A DNA stretch of 64,000 bases, from NCBI RefSeq assembly GCF_003544875.1, contig NZ_CP032094.1:1116001-1180000 (forward strand). The letters are read 5' to 3'. This stretch comes from Vibrio alfacsensis (GTDB lineage: Bacteria; Pseudomonadota; Gammaproteobacteria; Enterobacterales; Vibrionaceae). How positions within the stretch are numbered: the stretch's first letter is position 1; each line of letters opens with the position of its first letter. The notes below the pieces were generated by a model that was given only the letters and a program-made list of their open reading frames with translations, had not been told where the DNA came from and did no database searches. Position numbers and translations under genes: made by a program. Below are positions 8,303 through 17,509 of this stretch, one piece after another.

Positions 8303-10078
8303 TTACGAATCTTCCAGTGGTAACGTCTGTTTGACGTAATGGCCTGGCGCTTGACCAATAACAGGGTTGTTCTCTGATCCCACGGGAAATTGCTCAACCT
8401 GCTCTTTCGGATTAAATTGCTGAAGCCACTCGTTCCAATGTGTCCACCAAGAGCCCTCTTGATATTCAGCATTACCAAACCATTCATCGGCAGAGTCATC
8501 AAGCGTATCATTTAGCCAGTAACCATACTTATTCTTAGCTGGTGGATTAACGATACCTGCGATGTGCCCAGATTGACCAAGCACAAACGTCTTGTTGCCT
8601 CCGGTATTTAATGCACCTCGATATGTTCCTTGCCAAAGGGCAATATGGTCTTCTTTCGTTGAAATAAAGTAGCTTGGGATCTTGATCTTGTTTAGATCAA
8701 TCCACACCCCACCAATTTTCACCCCTTTTTCTTGAACCAGTTTGTTTTCAAGATACAACTCTCTTAGCAAGAAGTTGTGGCTGGCAGCACTCACGTTGGT
8801 GCTATCACTATTCCAGTACAATAAGTCAAAATCGACTGGGCTGCTGCCTTTCAGGTAGTTATCAACGTAATAGTTCCAATACAAGCTGTTTTCTCGCAGC
8901 AAGCTAAAGGTGACACTCAACGAACGTCCATCCATATATCCTTTGGCATTATTTTGCGCTTCAATAGCACTGATAATGGTGTCATTGATATACGCCCCTA
9001 CCTCCCCTGGCTGTGAGAAATCCAGTAGCGTGGTAAAGAACGTTACTGACTTAATCCGCTTCTTCATTCGTTTAGCTGCGTAGTATGCCACTGTGCTCGC
9101 AAGCACTGTACCGCCTATGCAGTATCCCGCAGCATTGATTTGTTCTTGCCCTGTGATGTCTTCAATTGCTGTAACAGCCTTTACAACACCCTCTGTGACA
9201 TAATCACCAAACTCTACGTTTGCCTGCGTTTTACCCGGGTTTCGCCAAGACATCATGAATACACTGTGTCCTTGCTCTAGCAACCAGCGAACCATAGAGT
9301 TCTTAGCCGTTAGATCAAGGATGTAGTATTTGTTGATAAATGGAGGAACGATAAGAAGTGGCGTCGCATTCACTTTTTCGGTGAGAGGACGGTACTGAAT
9401 GAGCTCAAACAAATCATTTTGGAAGACAATGTCGCCCTCAGTTGTCGCAACATCTTCACCAAGTCGAAACGCGTTGTTGTTTGTCATGCGCACTTTCAAA
9501 ATATCTGCGCTTGATTCAATGTCTTCACGCAACTGCTCTAAACCACTCATTAAATTTTCACCATTTTGCTCTAACGTTAACTTAAGCAGCTCAGGGTTAG
9601 TGGCGATAAAATTGGATGGGGAAAGCGCATTAATGGCCTGACGAGAGAAGAATACAATACGTTCTTTGGTTTTTTCATCCAACCCATCTAAAGACTCTAT
9701 CGTTTCTAGATAAGTCTTGCTAAACAAAAGGTAAGATTGCTTGATGAAGCTATACATGATCTCATTTTGCCAAGCTTCATTTGAAAAACGTTTGTCGCCT
9801 CTTTCAGCTTCGATAATTTGTGATTGATTGCCTGCTAAAGCCACGTTTTGCCAGATTTGAAGTTGCTGCTCCCACCATTGTGCTTGTAGCTTTAAGATAG
9901 TAGCTGGCTGATTTGCGATCTGTTCAAACAGTTTAGCAGTGTCCTCGAGATTCACTTCTTGCATTGCCTTGTTCAAAGGAGAATTCACGACTGCCTTGTT
10001 GACTTCGAGATCATGCCACCACTGTTGATTGGTTTCTTGAAGCTTAACAAGATAGTCCGAAAAGAAGTGTTGAAACAT
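8303..10078 (-). CDS. phaC: Class I polyhydroxyalkanoate synthase PhaC
   Basis: A 591-residue alpha/beta-hydrolase-fold polymerase that joins 3-hydroxyacyl-CoA into PHA at the granule surface. The lipase-like box GYCIGG holds catalytic Cys320; GQSGHIAG near the C-terminus supplies the His, and EDHIALWQGTYRG surrounds the catalytic Asp region. The N-terminal third (to about residue 200) is the helical domain that binds phasin. Length fits class I enzymes (about 590), which work without PhaE/PhaR. It is the last gene of phaBAPC; a terminator-like hairpin precedes it, so its level may be kept below that of phasin. Confidence 0.94.
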   Translation of the reverse strand: MFQHFFSDYLVKLQETNQQWWHDLEVNKAVVNSPLNKAMQEVNLEDTAKLFEQIANQPATILKLQAQWWEQQLQIWQNVALAGNQSQIIEAERGDKRFSNEAWQNEIMYSFIKQSYLLFSKTYLETIESLDGLDEKTKERIVFFSRQAINALSPSNFIATNPELLKLTLEQNGENLMSGLEQLREDIESSADILKVRMTNNNAFRLGEDVATTEGDIVFQNDLFELIQYRPLTEKVNATPLLIVPPFINKYYILDLTAKNSMVRWLLEQGHSVFMMSWRNPGKTQANVEFGDYVTEGVVKAVTAIEDITGQEQINAAGYCIGGTVLASTVAYYAAKRMKKRIKSVTFFTTLLDFSQPGEVGAYINDTIISAIEAQNNAKGYMDGRSLSVTFSLLRENSLYWNYYVDNYLKGSSPVDFDLLYWNSDSTNVSAASHNFLLRELYLENKLVQEKGVKIGGVWIDLNKIKIPSYFISTKEDHIALWQGTYRGALNTGGNKTFVLGQSGHIAGIVNPPAKNKYGYWLNDTLDDSADEWFGNAEYQEGSWWTHWNEWLQQFNPKEQVEQFPVGSENNPVIGQAPGHYVKQTLPLEDS

Positions 10079-10106
10079 AGTCTTACTCCTATATTCGGAT
10101 AAAAAA

Positions 10107-10131
10107 ACGCCGCCTCATACTCGGGCGGCGT
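10107..10131 (-). terminator. Internal terminator/attenuator between phaP and phaC
   Basis: Read on the minus strand: ACGCCGCC, eight-plus base loop, GGCGGCGT, then seven T. It is a canonical Rho-independent terminator but sits inside the operon, directly after phasin (stop 10143) and before phaC. Partial readthrough would give abundant phasin and scarce synthase. Confidence 0.85.
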
Positions 10132-10142
10132 AAAATAAACAA

Positions 10143-10490
10143 TTACGCAGGAGTAACCGTCTTTAGATTGTCCGAAGTCATTTTTTCAACATCATCTTTA
10201 AACTCTTTTGCGATCGCTTGCAGCTTGTTGCTATCGTCCATCATTTGTTGAGAGAGCTTTGTTAGCACACCCAACTGCTGGCTATTAAATGCCGTCAATG
10301 AAGTGACATCTTTGATTTCAGATGCCGCTTTCATTTGGTTTAAGCCGACTTCACTGTAGGTACGAATTGCGTTCAATTGAAGCTCTGTCAACACTTCGAC
10401 GTTCTTAGTCACCAACTTATTGAACTTTAGGTATGGTTCTAGATTTTTTTCTGTTTGATCGCTAAATGTCTTGAAGAAATCAGTGTACAT
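10143..10490 (-). CDS. phaP: Phasin family protein
   Basis: A 115-residue helical protein beginning MYTDFFKTFSDQTEKNLEPYLKFNKL, with the phasin_2-like pattern of amphipathic helices and no Cys. Phasins coat PHB granules and set their number and size. The gene lies between the thiolase and synthase genes, which supports the call. It is followed by a strong hairpin that may make its transcript the most abundant in the operon. Confidence 0.88.
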   Translation of the reverse strand: MYTDFFKTFSDQTEKNLEPYLKFNKLVTKNVEVLTELQLNAIRTYSEVGLNQMKAASEIKDVTSLTAFNSQQLGVLTKLSQQMMDDSNKLQAIAKEFKDDVEKMTSDNLKTVTPA

Positions 10491-10530
10491 AGTTTATCTC
10501 CTAATAAAATTTAAATGTCCGTTTAAATAA

Positions 10531-11739
10531 TTACTTAACTGCTCTTACAATCATTGCAGTGCCCATACCGCCACCTACACAAAGTGAGGCAACACCGTAC
10601 TGACCGTTCTGTTTTTGAAGTTCGTGTACTAACGTAACCAAAATGCGATTACCCGATGCACCTAAAGGATGGCCTAAAGCAATCGCGCCACCATTAGGAT
10701 TTGCTTTGTCTTGAATCGAATTCACTGAGACCTGATTCGTTTCTGCAAGTTGATGAATCACGCCTAGCGCCTGAGCTGCGAACGCTTCATTTAATTCGTA
10801 GATATCAATATCTGCAGTCGTGAGTTCTGCTTTGTTGAGTGCCTTATTGACCGATTCGACAGGCCCTAACCCCATCACTTTTGGATCCAAACCTGATTGT
10901 GCATAACTCACAATCTCTGCAATTGGGGTTAAACCTAACGCTTGTACTGCACTTTCAGAGGTAACAACCACCGCACTTGCGCCGTCATTGATGCCAGACG
11001 CATTCCCCGCCGTCACCGTCCCCTCTCTATCGAAAGCGGGGCGAAGCTTACTTAAGCCCTCTAACGTGGCATTTGCTTTAGGGTACTCATCGGTATCAAA
11101 CAATACGGTTTCTCGGCGCTGCTTTACTTCAACGGGAACAATTTCATCTTTAAATTTGCCCGCTTCAATAGCCGCTACCGCTTTTTGTTGACTAAAAAGA
11201 GCAAACTCATCTTGTTGCTGACGCGATAAACCGACCTCTTTCGCTACATTTTCAGCGGTAACCCCCATGTGGTATTGGTTATATACGTCTGTCAATCCGT
11301 CGCTAATAAGAAGATCTTTAAGCTCCATATTACCCATACGGTTACCATCTCGGATATTGCTTGGTACAATGAATGGAATTTGCGACATGACTTCAACGCC
11401 TGCTGCCACGACCACTTGCGCATCGCCACTTCGAATATGAGTCACCGCATCCATAACGGTTTTCATGCCACTTCCGCAAACCATATTGACACCATAAGCA
11501 GGTACAGATTCTGGGACGCCTGCAAGCAATGCCGCTTGACGCCCGATTCCCATTCCTTGTCCTGCGCCAATCACATTACCGACAATAACTTCATCTACGT
11601 GATTCACAGGGACCGCACCTGCCTCTAATGCGCCTTTAATCGCAACCGCAGCAAGTTCACCTGCGGATTTCTTTTTTAAACTGCCACCAAATGCACCAAT
11701 TGGAGTGCGTTTTGCCGAAACGATATACACTTTTTCCAT
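10531..11739 (-). CDS. phaA: Acetyl-CoA C-acetyltransferase (beta-ketothiolase)
   Basis: A 402-residue thiolase of normal length. It contains the nucleophilic Cys in NMVCGSGMKTV, the ELNEAFA loop, GHPLGASG with the catalytic His, and the second Cys in CVGGGMGTAM. It condenses two acetyl-CoA to acetoacetyl-CoA, the first step of PHB synthesis, and can also work in the degradative direction. It lies 11 bases after phaB on the same strand, with AAGGAG before its start. Confidence 0.93.
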   Translation of the reverse strand: MEKVYIVSAKRTPIGAFGGSLKKKSAGELAAVAIKGALEAGAVPVNHVDEVIVGNVIGAGQGMGIGRQAALLAGVPESVPAYGVNMVCGSGMKTVMDAVTHIRSGDAQVVVAAGVEVMSQIPFIVPSNIRDGNRMGNMELKDLLISDGLTDVYNQYHMGVTAENVAKEVGLSRQQQDEFALFSQQKAVAAIEAGKFKDEIVPVEVKQRRETVLFDTDEYPKANATLEGLSKLRPAFDREGTVTAGNASGINDGASAVVVTSESAVQALGLTPIAEIVSYAQSGLDPKVMGLGPVESVNKALNKAELTTADIDIYELNEAFAAQALGVIHQLAETNQVSVNSIQDKANPNGGAIALGHPLGASGNRILVTLVHELQKQNGQYGVASLCVGGGMGTAMIVRAVK

Positions 11740-11750
11740 GTTACTTCTCC

Positions 11751-12488
11751 TTAGTTCATGTGTAGGCCGCCGTTCACTGACAATGTCTCGCCAGTGATGT
11801 ATGCGCCTGCATCACTCACTAAGAAGCTAACCGATGCTGCAATTTCTTCAGGCGAAGCCAGTCGCTTCATAGGAATTTGACTGGTAATCGACTCCAACAC
11901 TTCTGGGTTCATTTTTTCAACCATCGGCGTACCTGTGTAACCCGGTGCAATCACATTTACGGTCACCCCCGAACGCGCTCCCTCATAAGCCAGAGCTTTC
12001 GAGAAGCCGATCATCCCCGCTTTTGCCGCAGAGTAATTGGTTTGACCAAACTGCCCTTTCAATCCATTCACTGACGATATATTAATGATACGACCACCAC
12101 CTTTCTCACACATCGCTGAGAAGACGGGTTGGGTCACATTAAACAAGCTGTTTAGGTTGGTGTTTATGACATCATTCCATGCTTGTGCCGTCATTTTTTT
12201 AAACACACCATCACGGGTGATACCTGCGTTATTTACAACGACATCAATCGTCCCTTCTTGAAGTAATTGAATTAATTTGTCTGCACATTCCTCAGTGTCC
12301 GTCACATCTAACTCAAATAAACGAACCTGCTCTTTATCAAATGCTTTTTCGTGAAACCATTTTTGTGCTGATTCATAATTTCCTGTCGAGTATGTAGCGA
12401 CTACTCGGAAACCATCATCGACTAATTGAGAAGTAATGGCTGAGCCAATTCCACCTTTTGATCCCGTGATCAACGCAACTTTCTTCAT
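11751..12488 (-). CDS. phaB: Acetoacetyl-CoA reductase PhaB
   Basis: A 245-residue short-chain dehydrogenase. Visible are the nucleotide-binding GSKGGIGSA, NNAG, the catalytic Ser in ISSVNG and YSAAK with Tyr and Lys. It reduces acetoacetyl-CoA to (R)-3-hydroxybutyryl-CoA with NADPH. I start it at 12488 (MKKVALITG) because a GGAG lies eight bases upstream; the ATG at 12500 contains that Shine-Dalgarno and would add only MESS. It is the first gene of phaBAPC. Confidence 0.92.
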   Translation of the reverse strand: MKKVALITGSKGGIGSAITSQLVDDGFRVVATYSTGNYESAQKWFHEKAFDKEQVRLFELDVTDTEECADKLIQLLQEGTIDVVVNNAGITRDGVFKKMTAQAWNDVINTNLNSLFNVTQPVFSAMCEKGGGRIINISSVNGLKGQFGQTNYSAAKAGMIGFSKALAYEGARSGVTVNVIAPGYTGTPMVEKMNPEVLESITSQIPMKRLASPEEIAASVSFLVSDAGAYITGETLSVNGGLHMN

Positions 12489-13072
12489 TGAAGACTCCAT
12501 TCTTTACGGCTTTAATGATAGCGAACTAAGACTAAGGCAAATATTTTGCCAACTAACGTGTTATTTATTATTTCAACAACAATTCCATTGCTGCCTTTAT
12601 TTTAAATTAACGAAGAATTATTACATTTCAAATAAAAATCTAATTCATTTGCATAAGATTGATTTAGATCTCACTAACGCTGAAATGTTATGCCTTTGTT
12701 AATTAGACGCAAGGTGCTGTTTTATAAGACAAAACCATAATCCTCGCGTATATGCAAGCTTACAAAAAACCCGATTAATCATGCAGTTACATGGAAAACA
12801 ATCGCTGTTACATTCATTATTGGCTGAGGATCTTTGTCAATAACAATTGGGATGATTACTCTATTCGACTGCACGTTATAACAACTCCAATATCCATATT
12901 TCAGTGCAATGTTTATCATGCTTAGTTTGAAATAAATTACTTATGAAGATTTAATGAATTATATTTAAATTAAATTTATACATCCTTATTTACATCTTCC
13001 ATTTGGACTATACCGCTGAAATTTAGATTTTTACTTTGCTTTGATTTAGTGCAGAAAGCACAATAATGAGGC
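12489..13072. other. A+T-rich spacer upstream of the pha operon
   Basis: About 580 bases with no open frame that has a ribosome binding site. It must hold the pha promoter (minus strand). I see only A/T-rich runs and no clear operator or RNA structure. The length is unusual for this densely coded region, so a small RNA or a complex promoter is possible. Confidence 0.4.
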
Positions 13073-13101
13073 AAAAAAAACGCCACTCAAAATGAGTGGC
13101 G
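13073..13101 (-). terminator. Terminator after secF2
   Basis: Minus-strand stem CGCCACTCA / TGAGTGGCG with a TTT loop followed by eight T, 29 bases past the secF2 stop. Confidence 0.92.
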
Positions 13102-13129
13102 CATGCACTTTTACCTTATACTCTCACCG

Positions 13130-14032
13130 CTATGGTGCGGTATCAATTTCCACCGGCAAGTAATGCTTGGGTTCTAATTTTAGCCATTCTGGTAAAACCG
13201 TACCAATTGATATTGATGACCACGTACCTGAAAGCACGCCAATGAACATCGCGGTAGAGAAGCCCGCTAACGCTGAGCCGCCCATAATCCATAACGCGCC
13301 GACGGTGATTAGCGTTGTACCTGATGTCACCATAGTACGAGAAAACGTTGCTAGTACCGCTTCATCGTTAATTTGCTCGGTTTTCCAGTTCTGTTTAGCG
13401 ACTAACAACTCACGAATTCGGTCTGCAATGATGATTGAGTCATTCAATGAGTAACCAAGGATAGCCAGAATTGCCGCGAATACGGTTAAGTTAAACTCCA
13501 TCTGCGTTAGTGCGAAGAAGCCAAGCACAAGGATCACATCGTGAGCCAATGCAAACAGTGAACCGCTCGCTAAGCGCCATTCAAAACGGAAACACAAATA
13601 ACCCAAAATCGTCAGTACTGAAACAAGCAGTGCTAAACCACCTTGTTCAAACAGATCTTGCCCTACTTGTGCCCCAACAATACTGTTGCTCACCACCTCA
13701 ACTTGATGGGAAATCGGCTTTAGAACATCTGCAACATTGGGTACTGACTGACCATCAGTTGGAGCAGAGTAACGGATCAGCCAACGACCATCTTCTCCTG
13801 AACGCGTCACCGACGTAGACTCACCTAGCTTTGGTTGCAAAGCATTCAATAAATCATGATTAGTCAATTGCTTATCGACTTTTACTTCGGTAACCATACC
13901 ACCAGTAAAGTCTAGACCAAGGTTCAGCCCTTTTACTCCAAGTGCAACCAAAGCAATGATTGTCAGTACTACCGAGACAAAAGTAGTGAAATAACGAATT
14001 TTACGAATATTATGCTTTAACATTTCGACCAT
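13130..14032 (-). CDS. secF: Protein translocase subunit SecF, second copy (SecF2)
   Basis: A 300-residue membrane protein with the SecF layout: first membrane helix after RYFTTF, the LGLDFTGGMVTEVKV periplasmic motif, then five membrane helices with ILGYSLNDSIIIADRIRE and TLITVGALWIMGG. With SecD it uses the proton or sodium gradient to pull exported chains into the periplasm. It follows secD2 after two bases. The linked vemP identifies it as the regulated secDF2 copy known from V. alginolyticus. Confidence 0.92.
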   Translation of the reverse strand: MVEMLKHNIRKIRYFTTFVSVVLTIIALVALGVKGLNLGLDFTGGMVTEVKVDKQLTNHDLLNALQPKLGESTSVTRSGEDGRWLIRYSAPTDGQSVPNVADVLKPISHQVEVVSNSIVGAQVGQDLFEQGGLALLVSVLTILGYLCFRFEWRLASGSLFALAHDVILVLGFFALTQMEFNLTVFAAILAILGYSLNDSIIIADRIRELLVAKQNWKTEQINDEAVLATFSRTMVTSGTTLITVGALWIMGGSALAGFSTAMFIGVLSGTWSSISIGTVLPEWLKLEPKHYLPVEIDTAP

Positions 14033-14034
14033 GA

Positions 14035-15873
14035 TTAAACCCTCACATCACGACGGCCATCGCGGCCCCAAACTAAATTGATCATTGCACGAGAAGCAAA
14101 CACACCAGTGAACATGCTGGTCATCAGACCTAAGCCCAGTGTGAGTGCAAAACCCTGAATTGGGCCGTTACCAATGGCATAAAGAATCACGGCCGTGATC
14201 ATGGTTGTGATGTTGGCATCAAGGATGGTCGCAAATGCACTGTCAAAGCCGAGATCAATCGCCTGTGCGAAGCTACGACCTTCACGCATCTTGTCCTTAA
14301 TACGTTCAAAAATAATGACGTTCGTATCAACCGCCATACCTACGGTCAGTACCAAACCAGCAATACCAGGAAGCGTTAAAACCGCGCCAGGAAGCAAGGC
14401 GATTAGACCAAGTAAGCAAAGCATGTTTGCACATAGTGCTACGTTTGCAACCCAACCTAGGCGTCGGTACCAAACCGCCATAAACAATAAAGTCAGCCCC
14501 ATACCTAGCGCTAGAGCAGCGAAACCATTTTGAATGTTTTCTGCACCTAATGAAGCACCAATTGTTCTTTCTTCAACAATAGTGACTGGCGCAGTTAATG
14601 AGCCTGCTCGAAGCAATAGAGCAAGCTCTTGCGCTTCATCCATGCTACCCGCACCAGTAATGCGGAACTGACTGCCTAATTGAGATTGAATCGTAGCAAC
14701 ACTGATCACTCGTTCGCTGCGTTCCGTCATACCACGTTCATTTGTTTTGTATTCGCGGTAAACCGTCGCCATTGGCTTGCCAATGTGTGTCGCAGAGAAG
14801 TCGCTCATTTTCTTACCACCAGCGTGGTCAAGAGAAATGTTAACTTCAGACATGCCCATCTGATCGATACCAGCACGCGCATTCACAATGTGCTCACCAG
14901 TCAATACAGGTCGTTTCGCTAGAATGACGGTGCGGCCATCATTATCTTGAAGGACAAGATCTTGGCTACTGCGAGCCTGCCCCGCATCTTTTACTTCATA
15001 GAACGCAAGGCTTGCGGTTGCGCCTATCACGTTTTTCGCTTGCGCTGGATCTTGAACACCCGGTAATTCGATACGAATGCTCTCTTTACCTTGGCGCTGA
15101 ACTAATGCTTCTGTAATACCCAACTCTTCGATACGGCCGCGCATGATCTTCAAGTTTTGTTGAAGTGTCGTCGTTTGGAACTCTTGAATATTCTGTTCGC
15201 TAGGTTGAAGTTCAAAACCACGGTCAGAGCTTGTCATTTGCCAACCTGAGTAGTTTTGACGAATGAACTGACTTGCGGCTTTCAAGCCATCTTCATTATC
15301 ACTGTTTACGGCAATGTGATTGTGCGCTTCTGCTCGAACTTGAACACCACGAATACGCTGCTCTCGCAAACTCGCTTTAATTTCATCGACTAAAGCATCG
15401 CGTTGCTCTTCAAAAGCTTTGTTTACATCGACGTTCAGTAAGAATTGCACGCCGCCGCGAAGGTCAAGACCAAGCTTAATTGGGCTAAAACCCATCTCAT
15501 TCAGCCATTCAGGGGCCACAGACACATACGAAAATGTGATGCTATCATCATTGTCCAACTGGTCGTTTAACAATGCACGAGCTTTACTTTGCGCATCTTC
15601 ACCATCAAAAACGATGGTCGTTTTGCCATCTTTCTCAATGATCTTAGAGGCTGGAATGTGGTGCGTCTTTAGTAACTGGTCAAGCTGAACGACAGACATC
15701 GCGCTATTGCTATTATCAGCAAACGATACCTGAATGGAAGGCTGCTCACCAAACCATGTTGGGATAGCACTCAGCGTTAAAACAATGATTGTCGTAATGA
15801 GCACGACATACTTCCATGCTGAATAATGATTCAGCACTTTTCGATTCTTTTGAGGTTTTGGTGTTTTCTTCAT
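14035..15873 (-). CDS. secD: Protein translocase subunit SecD, second copy (SecD2)
   Basis: A 612-residue SecD with one N-terminal membrane helix (YVVLITTIIVLTLSAIPTWFG), the periplasmic P1 head with LGLDLRGGVQFLLNVD, and five C-terminal helices with AGLVLTVGMAVDTNVIIFERIKD carrying the conserved Asp of the ion path. Its Shine-Dalgarno (AGTGAAGGG) is inside a seven-pair stem-loop, and vemP lies 166 bases upstream, so expression should rise when VemP translation stalls. There is no YajC or tRNA-modification gene here, unlike the usual housekeeping secDF locus. Confidence 0.94.
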   Translation of the reverse strand: MKKTPKPQKNRKVLNHYSAWKYVVLITTIIVLTLSAIPTWFGEQPSIQVSFADNSNSAMSVVQLDQLLKTHHIPASKIIEKDGKTTIVFDGEDAQSKARALLNDQLDNDDSITFSYVSVAPEWLNEMGFSPIKLGLDLRGGVQFLLNVDVNKAFEEQRDALVDEIKASLREQRIRGVQVRAEAHNHIAVNSDNEDGLKAASQFIRQNYSGWQMTSSDRGFELQPSEQNIQEFQTTTLQQNLKIMRGRIEELGITEALVQRQGKESIRIELPGVQDPAQAKNVIGATASLAFYEVKDAGQARSSQDLVLQDNDGRTVILAKRPVLTGEHIVNARAGIDQMGMSEVNISLDHAGGKKMSDFSATHIGKPMATVYREYKTNERGMTERSERVISVATIQSQLGSQFRITGAGSMDEAQELALLLRAGSLTAPVTIVEERTIGASLGAENIQNGFAALALGMGLTLLFMAVWYRRLGWVANVALCANMLCLLGLIALLPGAVLTLPGIAGLVLTVGMAVDTNVIIFERIKDKMREGRSFAQAIDLGFDSAFATILDANITTMITAVILYAIGNGPIQGFALTLGLGLMTSMFTGVFASRAMINLVWGRDGRRDVRV

Positions 15874-15886
15874 GTAAACATAATCC

Positions 15887-15904
15887 CTTCACTCATCAGT
15901 GAAG
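15887..15904 (-). promoter_or_regulatory. Stem-loop hiding the secD2 ribosome binding site
   Basis: On the minus strand, CTTCACT pairs perfectly with AGTGAAG around a GATG loop; the right arm holds the Shine-Dalgarno 14-20 bases before the secD2 ATG. This fits the known VemP mechanism, in which a ribosome stalled upstream opens the structure that masks secD2. Confidence 0.8.
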
Positions 15905-15924
15905 TTTCAATTAATTGATTCAAG

Positions 15925-16006
15925 ACACGACAAAGTACCCACCTGCAGAATAAGCAGGCATTGAATGCACAGAGATCTTTATTTGCTCTGTAGAAAATCG
16001 TCGTGT
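15925..16006 (-). promoter_or_regulatory. Long-range structure in the vemP-secD2 leader
   Basis: ACACGAC (15925-15931) can pair with GTCGTGT (16000-16006). Two inner hairpins lie between: CCTGC/GCAGG (15942-15957) and CAGAG/CTCTG (15970-15990). Together they form a branched fold between the vemP stop and the secD2 start. The role is inferred from position. Confidence 0.55.
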
Positions 16007-16039
16007 TAAGAAAGCACTAGACGTGCCGATTGATGGTGT

Positions 16040-16519
16040 TTACGCAGAGTATTGACTGTTGAGCGCAACGTACATGGCATTGGTTTCTTTCCAGCCAGAC
16101 AGTCGGTGCTCACTTGTAAAATGGTTAAAAACGGATTGATTTTGACGCCAACTGATGTCCATTAAGCTATAGGCATAGCCCGCATCAGCATAGAAAGGGG
16201 TGGTTAAGTCGCCAATGAACTCTATATGTTCATCATCGACGTTCTCTCGTAAATGGCTAACCCAACGTTGAGAATTAAAAATAGCGAGTGAATCTTGAAA
16301 CGCGTGACTTTCCGAAACCGGAGCCTGTGTGCTTTCTTCACTAAACTCAGTGAAGTCAACCAACGCGTTCGCTGCAACGTGACTGACAGTAAAAGGCTGC
16401 AGCTTAGAAAAGTGAGGCAAATAGGATTTTTGTTCTGTTTGCGCAGCCGTTGCCTGCATTGGCGACAACGCCATTGCAAGAAGCAGCAAAAACAGTTTTC
16501 TAACATAAATCCAAGGCAT
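16040..16519 (-). CDS. vemP: VemP, secretion-monitoring arrest peptide
   Basis: 159 residues, the length of the V. alginolyticus VemP. It has an N-terminal Sec signal (RKLFLLLLAMALSPMQATA) and a C-terminal arrest region with HRLSGWKETNAMYVALNSQ. Numbering puts Trp143 and Gln156 exactly where the published arrest residues lie, with three codons (YSA) left before the stop. VemP stalls its own ribosome near Gln156 unless its export pulls it free; the stalled ribosome opens the secD2 leader. It should act as a sensor of Sec capacity and of low sodium. The gene has its own upstream spacer of about 260 bases. Confidence 0.95.
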   Translation of the reverse strand: MPWIYVRKLFLLLLAMALSPMQATAAQTEQKSYLPHFSKLQPFTVSHVAANALVDFTEFSEESTQAPVSESHAFQDSLAIFNSQRWVSHLRENVDDEHIEFIGDLTTPFYADAGYAYSLMDISWRQNQSVFNHFTSEHRLSGWKETNAMYVALNSQYSA

Positions 16520-16781
16520 AAAAGCTCACTTAAAACAAAACAAGCCGAATACTTATACTCAGCCCGCTGATAGTATTCCTAATGGTTATTGTTCACAACT
16601 AAAAATTATCAAATAGTATTTCAGTGTCGCAATACCCGATTAATCTCTCGATGCTTGGTTATCAATTGTACTAAGTCTGCTCTTACTTCTAAGTTAAGTG
16701 GCCGATTATCCTAAGTGCATGGGTATCAATATGCGGTTACCAATCTGTCCTAAACACTTCGGAAAAGAACAGCAAAATCGG

Positions 16782-17453
16782 TTAGCGATAGAATATCTCA
16801 CCTTTATCGACATCCAAATAAATTTTGTTCTCTTGCTCAAGACCGCCACAGTAGATGAAATACACGTTACGAGCCTTGTATGTCACCGAACGAACCCACC
16901 CTCCTAACTCATCAAAATCACTCGGTCTGCATGTTTCATCATCTAATAACAGCTGCGTCTTATTTCGGAACATGTCCAAATGTACTTTCAAGTCGTCTGA
17001 TTTTTGTAAGTAGCCGTCTAATGTATCCAGACGTTCTTGCTCTTTGATCACCGGTTGTGCATCAGACAGACCTTTTGAATTGACCCATTCAGCGGTCTCT
17101 TCTCCACCCTCTTCATACACAATGTAATCAGATAGACGAAACCAACCATCGTTTTGTTCTAGTACGGCAACCTTTTCACCTTTGTAAAGGGTATCGACAA
17201 CCAATGCGGTCTCTTTGGGGTGATTGTAAACGTCAATCCGACGCTCTATCACATAGTATTCACTTGGCTCTTGTAACACGGGCTCGGCCAAGGTTGGCAC
17301 CTGCTCACTTTCTTTTAAGTCAAGCACCGGCGTTGATGCTGCTGTCTCACTCGTGTCTTCTGGCTGGTCTTGCTGCATCACAAAGAAATAGTAGCCAGCG
17401 CCGATGCCTCCAAACAGGAGCAATATTCCTAATGCGACGAGTGCTTTCTTCAT
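16782..17453 (-). CDS. Membrane-anchored protein with SH3-like domain
   Basis: 223 residues. An N-terminal membrane anchor (VALGILLLFGGIGAGYYFFV) is followed by an acidic linker, then a bacterial SH3-like stretch at about residues 66-125 (YYVIERRIDVYNHPKETALVVDTLYKGEKVAVLEQNDGWFRL is the visible pattern, in part). The C-terminal region has two Cys (ETCRPSDF and IYCGGL) that could form a disulfide in the periplasm. I do not recognise the whole family; the SH3 match is by pattern. It diverges from the next gene at 17510. Confidence 0.75.
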   Translation of the reverse strand: MKKALVALGILLLFGGIGAGYYFFVMQQDQPEDTSETAASTPVLDLKESEQVPTLAEPVLQEPSEYYVIERRIDVYNHPKETALVVDTLYKGEKVAVLEQNDGWFRLSDYIVYEEGGEETAEWVNSKGLSDAQPVIKEQERLDTLDGYLQKSDDLKVHLDMFRNKTQLLLDDETCRPSDFDELGGWVRSVTYKARNVYFIYCGGLEQENKIYLDVDKGEIFYR

Positions 17454-17509
17454 GTTCTTTTGATCCTTATGTAACTATACTCATGAGAAGTAAGGGAGTT
17501 TTCGAACCT

